From positions 4,042,501 to 4,106,500 of the forward strand of contig NZ_CP098755.1 of NCBI RefSeq assembly GCF_023746555.1: a stretch of 64,000 nucleotides of DNA, in the 5' to 3' direction. Position 1 is the first letter of the stretch. Every line of letters begins with the position of its first letter. The stretch is from Brevibacillus ruminantium (GTDB taxonomy: Bacteria > Bacillota > Bacilli > Brevibacillales > Brevibacillaceae). The notes beneath the pieces are model-generated. The model was given only the letters and a program-made list of their open reading frames with translations, had not been told where the DNA came from and searched no databases. Position numbers and translations under genes: made by a program. Positions 1 to 8,633 of this stretch are shown here, piece by piece.

Positions 1-308
1 GTGGTGATCCCGGGACCCAGCTTCCCTTTTGTGCCATTCCAGATGACCAGCTCTCCCTGATCACGTCCATCTTCATCCGTGATCAAGAGTGATACATTGG
101 CCTGGTAACGGGCGTCGATCACCACGGTACCGGAAAGGCTGCCGTTCTCGGCGACTACGATTTCCTGCAAGATCGGCGGAAATGAATAGGTTGACACCAG
201 AGTTGCCTCTTCATACGCAGCATGGGCATTGCCTGGAATTATCCCCGCGCTGAGAATGAGCGAAAGTGAGGTAAGTACGACTGTGCTTGATGTGAAGTGC
301 CTTTTCAT
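1..308 (-). CDS. Secreted protein of unknown function (3' part outside window)
   Basis: Only the N-terminal ~102 residues lie in the window; the gene runs off the left edge. It starts with a typical Sec signal peptide: MKRHF, a hydrophobic stretch, then a likely signal peptidase site after AHA near residue 31. The mature part is rich in beta-forming residues and contains VIDARYQANVSLLITDEDG, which would suit an extracellular beta-sandwich, but I do not recognise a family. An SD sequence, AAGGAG, lies about 8 bases before the ATG. The upstream 130 bases are rich in short inverted repeats. Its neighbour on the same strand is a repetitive cell-surface protein, so a role at the cell envelope is plausible but inferred. 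Confidence 0.75.
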   Translation of the reverse strand, partial: MKRHFTSSTVVLTSLSLILSAGIIPGNAHAAYEEATLVSTYSFPPILQEIVVAENGSLSGTVVIDARYQANVSLLITDEDGRDQGELVIWNGTKGKLGPGIT

Positions 309-341
309 GCTGTTAGACTCCTTTTTGGATGTATTCTCTTT

Positions 342-437
342 GGAATCGATTCCCGTTTTCTAAAACAGGTATTGGCATGTCCTGTTCACAGATTTGGGAG
401 ATTCGTCTCCGGGCATATTTCTTTATCGGAAAGTCCG
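342..437 (-). promoter_or_regulatory. Structured leader upstream of the partial secreted-protein gene
   Basis: Within the gene-free stretch 309-676, four short perfect inverted repeats occur one after another in the 5' leader of the minus-strand gene at 1-308. They are CGGA/TCCG at 427-437, GGAGA/TCTCC with a four-base loop at 397-410, AACAGG/CCTGTT at 364-386, and the palindrome GGAATCGATTCC at 342-353. This could be a structured leader RNA or a set of operator sites. I could not match it to a known riboswitch class. The remainder, 438-616, shows nothing clear. Confidence 0.35.
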
Positions 438-616
438 AAGGCAAGCATTAGGCACTTTTCCCTATTACTATAGACTCACTTTCACAAAGAACTTTAGATA
501 CTCACAGCCTCTTATTGCTTAAATCCATTCCACTTTCTCTGACCGGTGTGGTTCTGGCCTGTATAGCCCTAAGCTCAAGCAGCGTATGGCAAGTAGACCA
601 GATCCAGCCCGTGACC

Positions 617-647
617 AAAAAAAGAGCCCTGCACATTGGCAGAGCTC
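617..647 (-). terminator. Rho-independent terminator of the Ig-repeat gene
   Basis: On the minus strand the stem GAGCTCTGC / GCAGGGCTC (one G-T pair, 624-647) is followed by seven T residues (617-623). It lies about 30 bases beyond the stop codon of the Ig-like repeat gene. Confidence 0.85.
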
Positions 648-676
648 CCGGTAATTGAAAGAATGGAAACCGAACT

Positions 677-3265
677 TTATTTTACAATCACGACAATTGG
701 TGTACGTTTGCCGCCGTAGGTGACCGTGATGGTTGCTTTTCCCGGGCCTGTCGCTTTGATGACTCCGTCCTTCACATCAGCAGTGAGCAGGCGTGAGGTC
801 GTCCAGAGAGCAGGCTTGGTCACATCTTCCTCCGAGCCATCCGTATAGGTGGCAATCGCCGTTACCTTTTTCGTCTCGCCTTTTTTCATCTCGATCTGGA
901 CCACGTCGGTCTTCAGGTATTTCAGCATATCGACTTCTACGGGAATCGAAACCGTTTTTCCATTGTATTTAGCTGTTACGGTTGTTTTCCCATACCCGAT
1001 ACCGGAGATCAATCCATTGGACACGTCTGCCACTTTATATCCGCTGACCTTCCATTCGGCATCGTTCGTCACATCTGTCGTTCTACCATCCGAGAATTTA
1101 GCTGTCAAGGAAACCTGTACCTGTTTGCCGGTTTTCACTTGAACGAAGCGTTTGCTTGCCTCCAGCGTGGTGACAATCCCCACTTCAACTGGGATGCTGA
1201 CCGTTTTACCGCCGTACGTCGCTGTAATCGTCGCACGACCGCTGCCGTAGCCGACGACGTGTCCTTTGTTCACATCGGCTACCTTCGCATTGCTGGACTT
1301 CCATTCGGCATCCTCTGTTACTTTCACGGTTTTCCCCGAAGCATCCGTAGCCGTCAGCGTGATGTCTGCCGATTCGTTGACCGTCAGGACCAGCATCCGC
1401 GGTTCGAAATTGAGAGTCTGCGCTTGATCCACCTCGACCGGTATCGAGATCGTCTTGCCGTCAAACACAGCGCTGATCGTCGCTTTGCCGGAGGACAGGG
1501 CTGTTACTTTCCCCAGTACAACCTGTGCCACATCCGGTTTGGAGCTTTTCCACTCTGCCTGTGCGGTGATGTCCTTGGTCGACTCATCTGTGTAGGTTGC
1601 CTTCAGCGTGATTGTTTCCGTCTCACCATTTTTCATCACCAGTTTCTTCTCACTCGGGGTGATGCTTTGGATGACCCCGACATTTACGGACAGGCTGACA
1701 GAGCGGTTCGCATACGAAGCCGTGATCGTGGCAGCTCCCGTCCCTACGCCAATGACAGAGCCTTGACGCACTGTTGCCACGTTCTCTGAGCTGCTTTTCC
1801 ACTCTGCTTTTGAGGTAATATCTTCGCTGTCCCCGTTTGAGAACAGGACATTGGCGGTCAGTGTATAGGAGTCGCCAATTTGCAGATTGAGCGCTGTTTT
1901 ATTGAGCGTTATTTTTTGCGGCAAATCCACGTCGACGGGAATCGTCACTTGCTTGCCGCCGTATTTGGCTGTAATCGTAGCCGTACCCGCTTTATAGGCA
2001 GTGACATAGCCATTCTTGACGTAGGCGATATCACTGTTGGAGGATGTCCACTCTGCTTTGTCCGTGATATTTTCAGGCTTTCCGGAAACAAATGAGGCTT
2101 CCAGCTTGATTTGTTTGGAATCCCCCGATCGCATCCCCAGATACGATGGACTTGGGTCCAAATAACGCGGAACTTCTACGTCTACTCTGATCTGGATCGT
2201 CTTGCCTGCGTATTTGGCCGTAATCACCGCTTCCCCGGAAGCGTGGGCCATAATTACCCCTTTGCTGACGGAAACGATATCAGGCTTGTCCGAGCTCCAC
2301 TCCGCAACGGATGTTACCGGTTCTTCTTTTCCATCTGCATAAATTGCGGTGAGTGTAACAGGTTTTTTATCTCCTATTTTCAAATACAAGTCCTGCTCGC
2401 TAACTGTAAGCGCGCGTGTCGTATCGACATCTACCTGAATCGCTACGGTCTTGGTGCCGTATTTGGCGGTAATCACTGCTGTACCCGGACCGTATGCCTT
2501 GATCTCGCCCTTGATCGCGTCCGCAACTCCCTCGTTGTCACTGGACCATTCCGCCAAGGCTTCTACATTCTCATCGAAGCTTCCATCTGGATAGATCGCC
2601 TTGAGCTGAATATTGTAGGATTTCCCGGTCAACAGCGACACCTGCTTTTTGTCGGGCTCCAGACGGCGAGCGATTTCCACACTGACCGGAATCACGACAC
2701 TCATGCGACCGAACTTGGCTGTGATGGAGGCCGTCCCTGATCCGTGTCCCTTGATCAAACCGTTCGTCACGGTCGCAATCGACGAGTTATCAATGATCCA
2801 GTCCGCTTTTTGCGTAACCAAATCTTTTTCGCCATCGCTGTAGAGAGCCTCCAAGATAAGCTGTACCTCATCGCCTTTCCTGAGGTCAACCGTTTGCTGG
2901 TCCACTGTCAGTGCCTTCAGCTTTTTGGTGACGGACAAAGTCGCTACGGCCAATTTGCCTTTGTATTCCGCCTTGATGACCGATGTACCTACATCTTTTG
3001 CTGTAATCGTGCCCGCATGCACGGTAGCCACACTAATATTTTCACTATTCCAATCGGTAGAGATCGTGACGTCTTCCGTCTTGCCTGAGAGGTAGACGGC
3101 TGTCGCCTTCAGCGATTGGGTATCTCCTGTCTCCATGGTCAGTTCATTCTTGGACAGAACGATGCGTGTCAGTTCATCTGTATTCGCCAGCGCTGTCCCC
3201 AGATTTCCGCTCCCGCAGATTAGCAGCAGAGCGAGAAATCCGCATACAATCTTTTTCCAGGTCAT
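677..3265 (-). CDS. Secreted surface protein with ten bacterial Ig-like (BIG2) repeats
   Basis: This 862-residue protein has a Sec signal peptide (MTWKK, hydrophobic core, cleavage near residue 27) and then about ten tandem repeats of 80-85 residues filling the rest. Each repeat carries the BIG2 pattern: a GD turn, LTA.Y.DG, VT..AEW.SS, VA.V..G and a closing ATITA.YGGK.V.IPVEV. Such repeats form Ig-like beta-sandwiches in adhesins and S-layer or wall proteins. No LPXTG motif, SLH domain or catalytic domain is visible, so it may be a spacer or matrix protein held by other means. The SD is GGGGGAGG before the ATG, and a clear terminator follows. Function beyond extracellular structure or adhesion is inference. 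Confidence 0.88.
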   Translation of the reverse strand: MTWKKIVCGFLALLLICGSGNLGTALANTDELTRIVLSKNELTMETGDTQSLKATAVYLSGKTEDVTISTDWNSENISVATVHAGTITAKDVGTSVIKAEYKGKLAVATLSVTKKLKALTVDQQTVDLRKGDEVQLILEALYSDGEKDLVTQKADWIIDNSSIATVTNGLIKGHGSGTASITAKFGRMSVVIPVSVEIARRLEPDKKQVSLLTGKSYNIQLKAIYPDGSFDENVEALAEWSSDNEGVADAIKGEIKAYGPGTAVITAKYGTKTVAIQVDVDTTRALTVSEQDLYLKIGDKKPVTLTAIYADGKEEPVTSVAEWSSDKPDIVSVSKGVIMAHASGEAVITAKYAGKTIQIRVDVEVPRYLDPSPSYLGMRSGDSKQIKLEASFVSGKPENITDKAEWTSSNSDIAYVKNGYVTAYKAGTATITAKYGGKQVTIPVDVDLPQKITLNKTALNLQIGDSYTLTANVLFSNGDSEDITSKAEWKSSSENVATVRQGSVIGVGTGAATITASYANRSVSLSVNVGVIQSITPSEKKLVMKNGETETITLKATYTDESTKDITAQAEWKSSKPDVAQVVLGKVTALSSGKATISAVFDGKTISIPVEVDQAQTLNFEPRMLVLTVNESADITLTATDASGKTVKVTEDAEWKSSNAKVADVNKGHVVGYGSGRATITATYGGKTVSIPVEVGIVTTLEASKRFVQVKTGKQVQVSLTAKFSDGRTTDVTNDAEWKVSGYKVADVSNGLISGIGYGKTTVTAKYNGKTVSIPVEVDMLKYLKTDVVQIEMKKGETKKVTAIATYTDGSEEDVTKPALWTTSRLLTADVKDGVIKATGPGKATITVTYGGKRTPIVVIVK

Positions 3266-3524
3266 GACTTTCCTCCCCCGTTAGTATTTTAAACCCTCTA
3301 TAAGGGTATCGGCACCATAGCGGCAATACATGAGTAAGACGGCGATTATTTGAGAAAAATTTGTTTTTGCAGCGTCGAAAAGCTGTCAAAATGGATACGG
3401 ATGAGAAGATATGCGGGAAACCGTAACCTTTCCCGGCTTCAAACGTCCCAAACAGTAGAACAACACAGCTATGTAATGATTTAAGATGATTCTCCTCTGG
3501 GGAAAATAGAGAAATCGGGAGTAT

Positions 3525-4169
3525 TTGAAAAAAATGAGTTTGCAAAGATTGAAAAGCAAAGATACTTCTTCTGCCGTAAAGCAAAAAAAGAGCAAAGCAC
3601 GTGGATTTTTCCGCATACTCGGGATCTGTCTGCTTTTATTCGGATGCTGGTCAGCCTATCTGCTGTGGAAAATGGACCGGACAATTCAGGAAGCCGTGCC
3701 GCGAAAAGCGGATGTGGCGATCGTACTGGGTGCTGCCATCTGGGGGGATCGCCCCAGTCCTGGACTGCGGGAGAGACTGGATGAGGGGCTGAAGCTGTTT
3801 CAGGAAGGCTATGTCTCCTATCTGCTGGTATCGGGCGGGCTTGGCGAAGGAAAAACGCAGACCGAGGCCGCCGTCATGCGAAACTATCTGGTGGAGCAGG
3901 GTGTACCGGCGGAACGGATTCTCCTGGAGCCTAAGTCCAGCGATACTTATGAAAATCTCTTGTTTAGCAAAGAAGTCATGCAGGAGCATGGACTTTCCCG
4001 CGCGCTTGTGGTCAGCCATGATTACCATCTCGCCCGGGCGATCGATATGGCACACAGTCTGGAGATGGATGCAACTCCCGTCGGTGTCACGTCACATGTC
4101 CTGTACGGTCCTTATCATAAAGCAAGAGAGGTGCTGGCTTTGACCAAATGGCACCTCTCCCCGTTCTAA
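3525..4169 (+). CDS. YdcF/SanA-type DUF218 membrane protein
   Basis: This 214-residue protein has a basic N-terminus, one membrane segment near residues 28-48, and an outside DUF218 domain. Family motifs are visible: DVAIVLGAAIWG, LLVSGGLG, the EAAVMRNYLVEQGVP helix, DTYENL, and ALVVSHDYHLARA. Members such as SanA and ElyC influence envelope integrity, though their biochemistry is poorly defined. The start is uncertain. A TTG at 3525 sits only 3 bases from GGGAG and an ATG at 3534 sits 12 bases away, so the protein may be three residues shorter. It is transcribed divergently from the Ig-repeat gene and converges on dnaI with only a 31-base gap. Confidence 0.85.
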   Translation: MKKMSLQRLKSKDTSSAVKQKKSKARGFFRILGICLLLFGCWSAYLLWKMDRTIQEAVPRKADVAIVLGAAIWGDRPSPGLRERLDEGLKLFQEGYVSYLLVSGGLGEGKTQTEAAVMRNYLVEQGVPAERILLEPKSSDTYENLLFSKEVMQEHGLSRALVVSHDYHLARAIDMAHSLEMDATPVGVTSHVLYGPYHKAREVLALTKWHLSPF

Positions 4170-4200
4170 AGCACATCGCCAGAAAACTGAATACGTATGA

Positions 4201-5139
4201 TCAGCTTTCGATGCGATGATTTTTTCGCATGATGGCAAATACATCGACATAGTGGCGGATCCGTTCCATGACGCGGGCCGCCTTTGTTTTTTCAATCCGG
4301 TTGCCGTTTGAGATCGACATATGCTCCTCCAGCTCCTCCAGCGAGTAGTTGGAGGTAAACAGGGTCGGCAGATGATTGTTGACCCGGTGATTCAAAATGA
4401 CCCCGATGATCTCATCCCGAACCCATGGCGTCAGATTTTCAGCCCCGATATCGTCCAGAATCAGGACGGGAACATCCTTCAATACCTCCAGCTTGCCTAC
4501 GTGGGATTGGTCGGAGAGCGAGTCTTTCATCTCCCGGACAAAATCGGGGACGTACACCATGAGGGAAGCCACGTTGCGCTCGGAAAGCTCGCGGGCGATG
4601 GCCCCCATCAGAAAGCTTTTTCCGACCCCGAACGGCCCGTGCAGATACAGTCCCTTGATCTTCTCCCCCGTACCAGCCAGCTCGCTGAAATGGATGCCCG
4701 CCGCGACGGCCGCCCGGTTCCCTGCATCCAGCTCCAATTTTTCAAAGCTGGCCTGCATCGTCTCTTCAGAGATGTAGTAGCTGCGCATCAGGCGGCGGCG
4801 GCGCTGGTCTTCCTCATAGACCAACTGCTTCTCACAAGGATTGATCGGACTGACAATCGTCCCTTGAACCAGCTCCAGACGGTTGCGATGGCCTTTTAAC
4901 AGATTGGGGCAATTCTCCAGCCCTGGACAACGCTCACACCAGTACTGTTCTTTGACCGCCGTATACACACTGGACAGCGCTTTGAGATAATCCTCGCGGC
5001 TCAGCTCCGGATGGGCCTGCTGGAATGCCTGAAGATAGCTGGAGGAACGCAGCATTTTATCCAATTGCTGGTCTGGAGTGAGCAGATGCCGCGGTGTTCG
5101 CTTGGCCAACTCTTCCATAAAGTCGCTTATCGATTCCAT
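4201..5139 (-). CDS. dnaI: Primosomal protein DnaI (helicase loader)
   Basis: At 312 residues this matches DnaI, the AAA+ loader that delivers the replicative helicase during initiation and restart in Bacillales. The N-terminal domain carries the cysteine cluster CERCPGLENC (around residues 68-77), expected to bind zinc and contact helicase. The C-terminal ATPase shows Walker A GPFGVGKS (near 169) and Walker B VLILDDIGAE (near 230). It lies 8 bases after dnaB in the same direction, so the two are almost certainly cotranscribed. This is the standard dnaB-dnaI pair, which supports both assignments. Confidence 0.96.
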   Translation of the reverse strand: MESISDFMEELAKRTPRHLLTPDQQLDKMLRSSSYLQAFQQAHPELSREDYLKALSSVYTAVKEQYWCERCPGLENCPNLLKGHRNRLELVQGTIVSPINPCEKQLVYEEDQRRRRLMRSYYISEETMQASFEKLELDAGNRAAVAAGIHFSELAGTGEKIKGLYLHGPFGVGKSFLMGAIARELSERNVASLMVYVPDFVREMKDSLSDQSHVGKLEVLKDVPVLILDDIGAENLTPWVRDEIIGVILNHRVNNHLPTLFTSNYSLEELEEHMSISNGNRIEKTKAARVMERIRHYVDVFAIMRKNHRIES

Positions 5140-5147
5140 CTACCTGT

Positions 5148-6605
5148 TCACACTCCTTTCTTCCGTTTTCTGAGAGTTTCCAGCATCTTTTTCAATTCCG
5201 GATCATCCTCGATCGTCTTCACGGGCACCGGTTCCTCACGCTTCTGCTCCCGCTCCTGGGAAAGCTGCCACTCCACGGAGGCAGGCAGCTTGTCTTGCAG
5301 AACGGCCCGGCCATTCCGACGGACCGGTGCATCTTTTCCGGCCTTCGTCTGCTTCGATTTCTCTGCATGCTGTGCCTTCTGATCCGCCCGCTCCTGAATC
5401 TGGCGTACAGCCTCGTCAACGGTCGTGATCCGCTTCGCCTTCCAGCTATCGCGTATCGTCTCGAGATAAGCCTTGGGCAGCTCCATCTGCATGCTGACAA
5501 GCGTATGTAGCAACAGCGCATTGACGACTTCCCCCGTCATCCCATCGCTAAATACCAGCGTCTCTGCTCGCTCCAAAAACACCTTGCTGACCCTGCCGCC
5601 GACTACTTTTTCCAAAATCGTCAGCGGGGAGAGCTGGCGGCAAATCCTTGTGAAGATCTCGCTTCCTGCCTGCGGAAGATTTCCCGGTCCCCATTCTTCC
5701 TCGCCGGGAACGGCTTTGGGTGCTGTACGTGAAAGCTTGTCGTCGGTGTAGCGCTGAATCAGCCGCTTCCGCAGCACTTCGCCATCCAGATCGCCGTCTG
5801 CCTTGTACAGCGTCCAATCTCTCAGCTCCTGACCAAGTCCCCAGCTATCCAACAGGTAAAAATGGTGAAGCCGGTAGAGAAGCTCTACACCTTCGTGGGA
5901 AAAGACTTTTTCCGCCTTGGCGTTGTCCGGCAGATAGTGACGCAGCGAAGAGAGACTGAGCTGATGATCGACCGCGGGGGCAAATTCTGCCTGCATCGGC
6001 GCTGGGGGGTAGCGGTTCTCCATTTCCTGCAGAAATTGCTCCCGTTCCGAGCCTCGGCTGACCTCCAATTCGGAGGCTTTCAATGATTGGAACACTTCGT
6101 GAAAATCCTTGGTCACATTTTCCGTTATCGTATATTCCTGATCCAGGGCAGCCCCCAGCGGGTCGGCATATTTTTGACGAAGCTGCTGGTAACGGATATT
6201 TTCAATCTTGTTTAAAAGCATCAGGGACAAGACGTAATCGGCAAAAAATTCATGCGGGGTCAGCGGCGGTTTTACCAGGTATTCATAAAAGTAGTCCCGC
6301 TGCATGTTTTCCCTGCGGCGAACGGTCAACAGACCGAGTGCCTCCAGCCGCTCGCGCGCAGAGAGCAGACGATCCAGCGAGTGGCCGCTCATCAGCATCA
6401 GGTTGCGATGTGTGCTTTCGGTTGCCGCCCCGCTTTCCTCCTGCACTTCATGGACGAGAAGCTGATAGAGGGAAAACGAATCGGAACCGATGATCGGCAG
6501 ATAAAGCTGTGTCACATACCCCAGCTCCGCAAAGCTCAGGGGTCTCGCCATCCGCACTACATAGCGATCTTTGGGCGTCAATTCGTTCCAAACGAGACGA
6601 CTCAT
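5148..6605 (-). CDS. dnaB: Replication initiation and membrane attachment protein DnaB
   Basis: This 485-residue protein is the Firmicute DnaB, unrelated to the E. coli helicase of that name. It works with DnaD and DnaI to load helicase at oriC. N-terminal winged-helix features include the segment around LSFAELGYVTQLYLPIIG, and the C-terminal DnaB/DnaD-type helical region contains the YLETIRDSWKAKRITTVDEAV stretch near residue 380. The tail is charged and linker-like. A good SD (AGGAAGG) precedes the ATG at 6605. nrdR lies 185 bases upstream on the same strand and dnaI follows directly, matching the conserved nrdR-dnaB-dnaI order. Confidence 0.94.
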   Translation of the reverse strand: MSRLVWNELTPKDRYVVRMARPLSFAELGYVTQLYLPIIGSDSFSLYQLLVHEVQEESGAATESTHRNLMLMSGHSLDRLLSARERLEALGLLTVRRRENMQRDYFYEYLVKPPLTPHEFFADYVLSLMLLNKIENIRYQQLRQKYADPLGAALDQEYTITENVTKDFHEVFQSLKASELEVSRGSEREQFLQEMENRYPPAPMQAEFAPAVDHQLSLSSLRHYLPDNAKAEKVFSHEGVELLYRLHHFYLLDSWGLGQELRDWTLYKADGDLDGEVLRKRLIQRYTDDKLSRTAPKAVPGEEEWGPGNLPQAGSEIFTRICRQLSPLTILEKVVGGRVSKVFLERAETLVFSDGMTGEVVNALLLHTLVSMQMELPKAYLETIRDSWKAKRITTVDEAVRQIQERADQKAQHAEKSKQTKAGKDAPVRRNGRAVLQDKLPASVEWQLSQEREQKREEPVPVKTIEDDPELKKMLETLRKRKKGV

Positions 6606-6790
6606 GTATCTGTTCCTTCCTGTCGATTCTTGTCTTCCTATTATAGCATGTCCGGTTTGTCATAGATACGAGAGTGATTGGAAGCTGCCCTTTCAGAGGA
6701 ACGCCAAAACAGGCGGAGGCAAAAAACGCCCGTCGCCTAGCACATACAGGATTCCCCTGGTCTTGATAGGATCGGATGAGAGGTTTTCTC

Positions 6791-7261
6791 CTACTCAGCG
6801 CTGCCTCGCGCCTGTGAGAGAAGCTCTTCCAATTCTTTCATAAAGACGTTGATATCCTTAAACTGTCTGTAGACCGATGCGAATCGCACGTAGGCCACTT
6901 CATCGACATGATACAAACGTTCCATGACTTTCTCCCCGACATCCTTGCTGGGGATTTCCGCTTGGCCGCAGCTGCGCAGCTCTCTTTCTATCTCGTTGAC
7001 GACGTTTTCCAGCTCATCCAGCGTAACCGGACGCTTTTCACAGGCGCGCACCAAACCGCGCAAGATCTTGTCCCGGCTAAACTCTTCGCGCGTTCCATCC
7101 TTTTTGATAATCAACAACGGGGTTTCTTCAACCACTTCAAACGTGGTAAACCGCCGCTCGCATTTTTCACATTCACGTCTGCGCCGAATTGATTTATTAT
7201 GATTAAACGGACGAGAATCTAGGACTCTAGTCCCATTATATTCGCAAAATGGACATCGCAT
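6791..7261 (-). CDS. nrdR: Transcriptional repressor NrdR
   Basis: The 156-residue protein has the NrdR layout. An N-terminal zinc ribbon (CPFC at residues 3-6, then CEKC around 31-34) ends in the conserved [17 protein letters not shown] stretch, and an ATP-cone follows ([21 protein letters not shown]). NrdR senses ATP/dATP and represses ribonucleotide reductase genes by binding paired NrdR boxes. This window contains a matching target: boxes at 41288-41335 upstream of the class II reductase. The start follows the SD GGAGTTGA. The upstream region holds a small palindrome (ACTTATCTAAGT, 7288-7299) that might be an autoregulatory site, though it is not a clear NrdR box. Confidence 0.96.
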   Translation of the reverse strand: MRCPFCEYNGTRVLDSRPFNHNKSIRRRRECEKCERRFTTFEVVEETPLLIIKKDGTREEFSRDKILRGLVRACEKRPVTLDELENVVNEIERELRSCGQAEIPSKDVGEKVMERLYHVDEVAYVRFASVYRQFKDINVFMKELEELLSQARGSAE

Positions 7262-7397
7262 CCGAAATCAACTCCAATACTGTCAATACTTATCTAAGTG
7301 TCCCTCAATATTACAGTAGAAGTCAAGTCAATCCTTGGGCCTATTTCATACACCTGACTATTTGAGTACAATGATGGTACAAGCTGGAGGGATTTCT

Positions 7398-8528
7398 ATG
7401 AGATTAGTTTCAATCAGACATGTGCAACCTGGGATGAAGGTTGGGCGCTCGATCTTTACGGAAGACGGGAAGGTATTGCTTGGGGTTGGAATGACTCTGA
7501 CGGATCGCCTGATTCAAGGGCTGGAGCGATCTGGGATTGACTCTCTTTACATCGACGATCCACGAACACAAGACATCGTAGTAGAGGATGTCATCCGTCC
7601 AGAAACGCGCCAGGTAGCCGTTGAAACAATAGAGAAAACCGTCAAACAAATTACCAATTCCAATAAATTGGCACGCAAAATCTCGCTCAAGGAAATGGGG
7701 CTTCATTTTCAACAGGCCTTCGGGTCCATTCTGGACGACCTGATGCAAAATAAGCAGATGGTGATGCATCTGGCCAATATTTCTACCCATTCTCCCTCTC
7801 TTTATCATCACTCTGTGAACGTGGCTGTGCTGGCTACGGCTGTCGGCATGTCGATCGGTTACAATCGCGCACAACTGACGGAGCTGGGTGTGGGCGCCAT
7901 GCTGCACGACATCGGCAAGGTTCAGTTGCCTGCCGAGCTGCTCCAGAAAAAAGAGCGCTGGAATGAAGCCGAGATGGAGATCGCCAAGGAACACTGTATG
8001 CTGGGCTTCAACCTCTTGCGGAAAGAGCATGACATTTCCCTGCTGTCCGCACACGTCTGTCTGCAGCACCATGAGCGGCTGGACGGCAGCGGATATCCAC
8101 AGGGTCTGAAAGGCAAGAATATTCATGAATACGCGCAGATCGTAGGGATATGCGATATTTATGACTCCCTGACCTCTCCGCGTCCCTGGCGCAAACGGTA
8201 CATGCCGCAAGATGCGCTGGAATATCTGCTGGGGGCAGGCGGCCATTTATTTGATCACCGCCTGATCAATGCATTTCGCAGCCACATTGCCATTTTTCCG
8301 ATCGGAAGCAGTGTTGTGCTAAATACGGGCGAAGTCGGCGTCGTCTGCCGGGTCGATCCGGACTACTGCCACCGTCCAACCGTCCGTGTCCTCAAAGATG
8401 GGCGCGGGAACGAGGTCCGGGCTACTTATGACCTCGATCTGAAAACCAATATCAAGCTGTTTATCACCGGATTTGAAGACGATCACCTCTTCTCGATCGG
8501 TGGACTAATCGAAAAAACGGTCGACTGA
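7398..8528 (+). CDS. HD-GYP domain phosphodiesterase
   Basis: I start this 376-residue protein at the ATG at 7398 because GGAGGG lies six bases before it; an in-frame ATG at 7335 has no SD. The first ~120 residues form an N-terminal domain (MRLVSIRHVQPGMKVGRSIF) common in this family. The HD-GYP domain follows, with LHHDIGK-type metal motif MLHDIGKVQLP, later HHERLDGSGYP and the closing CDIYDSLTSPRPWR. HD-GYP proteins usually hydrolyse cyclic di-GMP, and the GYP signature here is intact. No membrane segment or receiver domain is present. The gene stands alone, divergent from nrdR, and ends at a strong terminator. Confidence 0.92.
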   Translation: MRLVSIRHVQPGMKVGRSIFTEDGKVLLGVGMTLTDRLIQGLERSGIDSLYIDDPRTQDIVVEDVIRPETRQVAVETIEKTVKQITNSNKLARKISLKEMGLHFQQAFGSILDDLMQNKQMVMHLANISTHSPSLYHHSVNVAVLATAVGMSIGYNRAQLTELGVGAMLHDIGKVQLPAELLQKKERWNEAEMEIAKEHCMLGFNLLRKEHDISLLSAHVCLQHHERLDGSGYPQGLKGKNIHEYAQIVGICDIYDSLTSPRPWRKRYMPQDALEYLLGAGGHLFDHRLINAFRSHIAIFPIGSSVVLNTGEVGVVCRVDPDYCHRPTVRVLKDGRGNEVRATYDLDLKTNIKLFITGFEDDHLFSIGGLIEKTVD

Positions 8529-8548
8529 CCGGACGAAAGTCGCAGAAC

Positions 8549-8577
8549 AAAAAGCCCCCAATTCTTTGGGGGTTTTT
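8549..8577. terminator. Bidirectional terminator between the HD-GYP gene and gapB
   Basis: A perfect stem CCCCCAA / TTGGGGG (8555-8572) with loop TTCT is followed on the plus strand by TTTTT and preceded by an A-run. It can therefore stop the HD-GYP transcript and the converging gapB transcript. Confidence 0.9.
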
Positions 8578-8633
8578 CTCTGTTCAGACGATTGATTCAC
8601 TTTGAGCGCAGCTCTCTTGTGATGTGGGAGCTG

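Noticed and set aside
849-3088. Several long plus-strand frames opposite the Ig-repeat gene
   Set aside because: They repeat with the period of the Ig repeats and have no start signals; they are shadows of the repetitive coding sequence.
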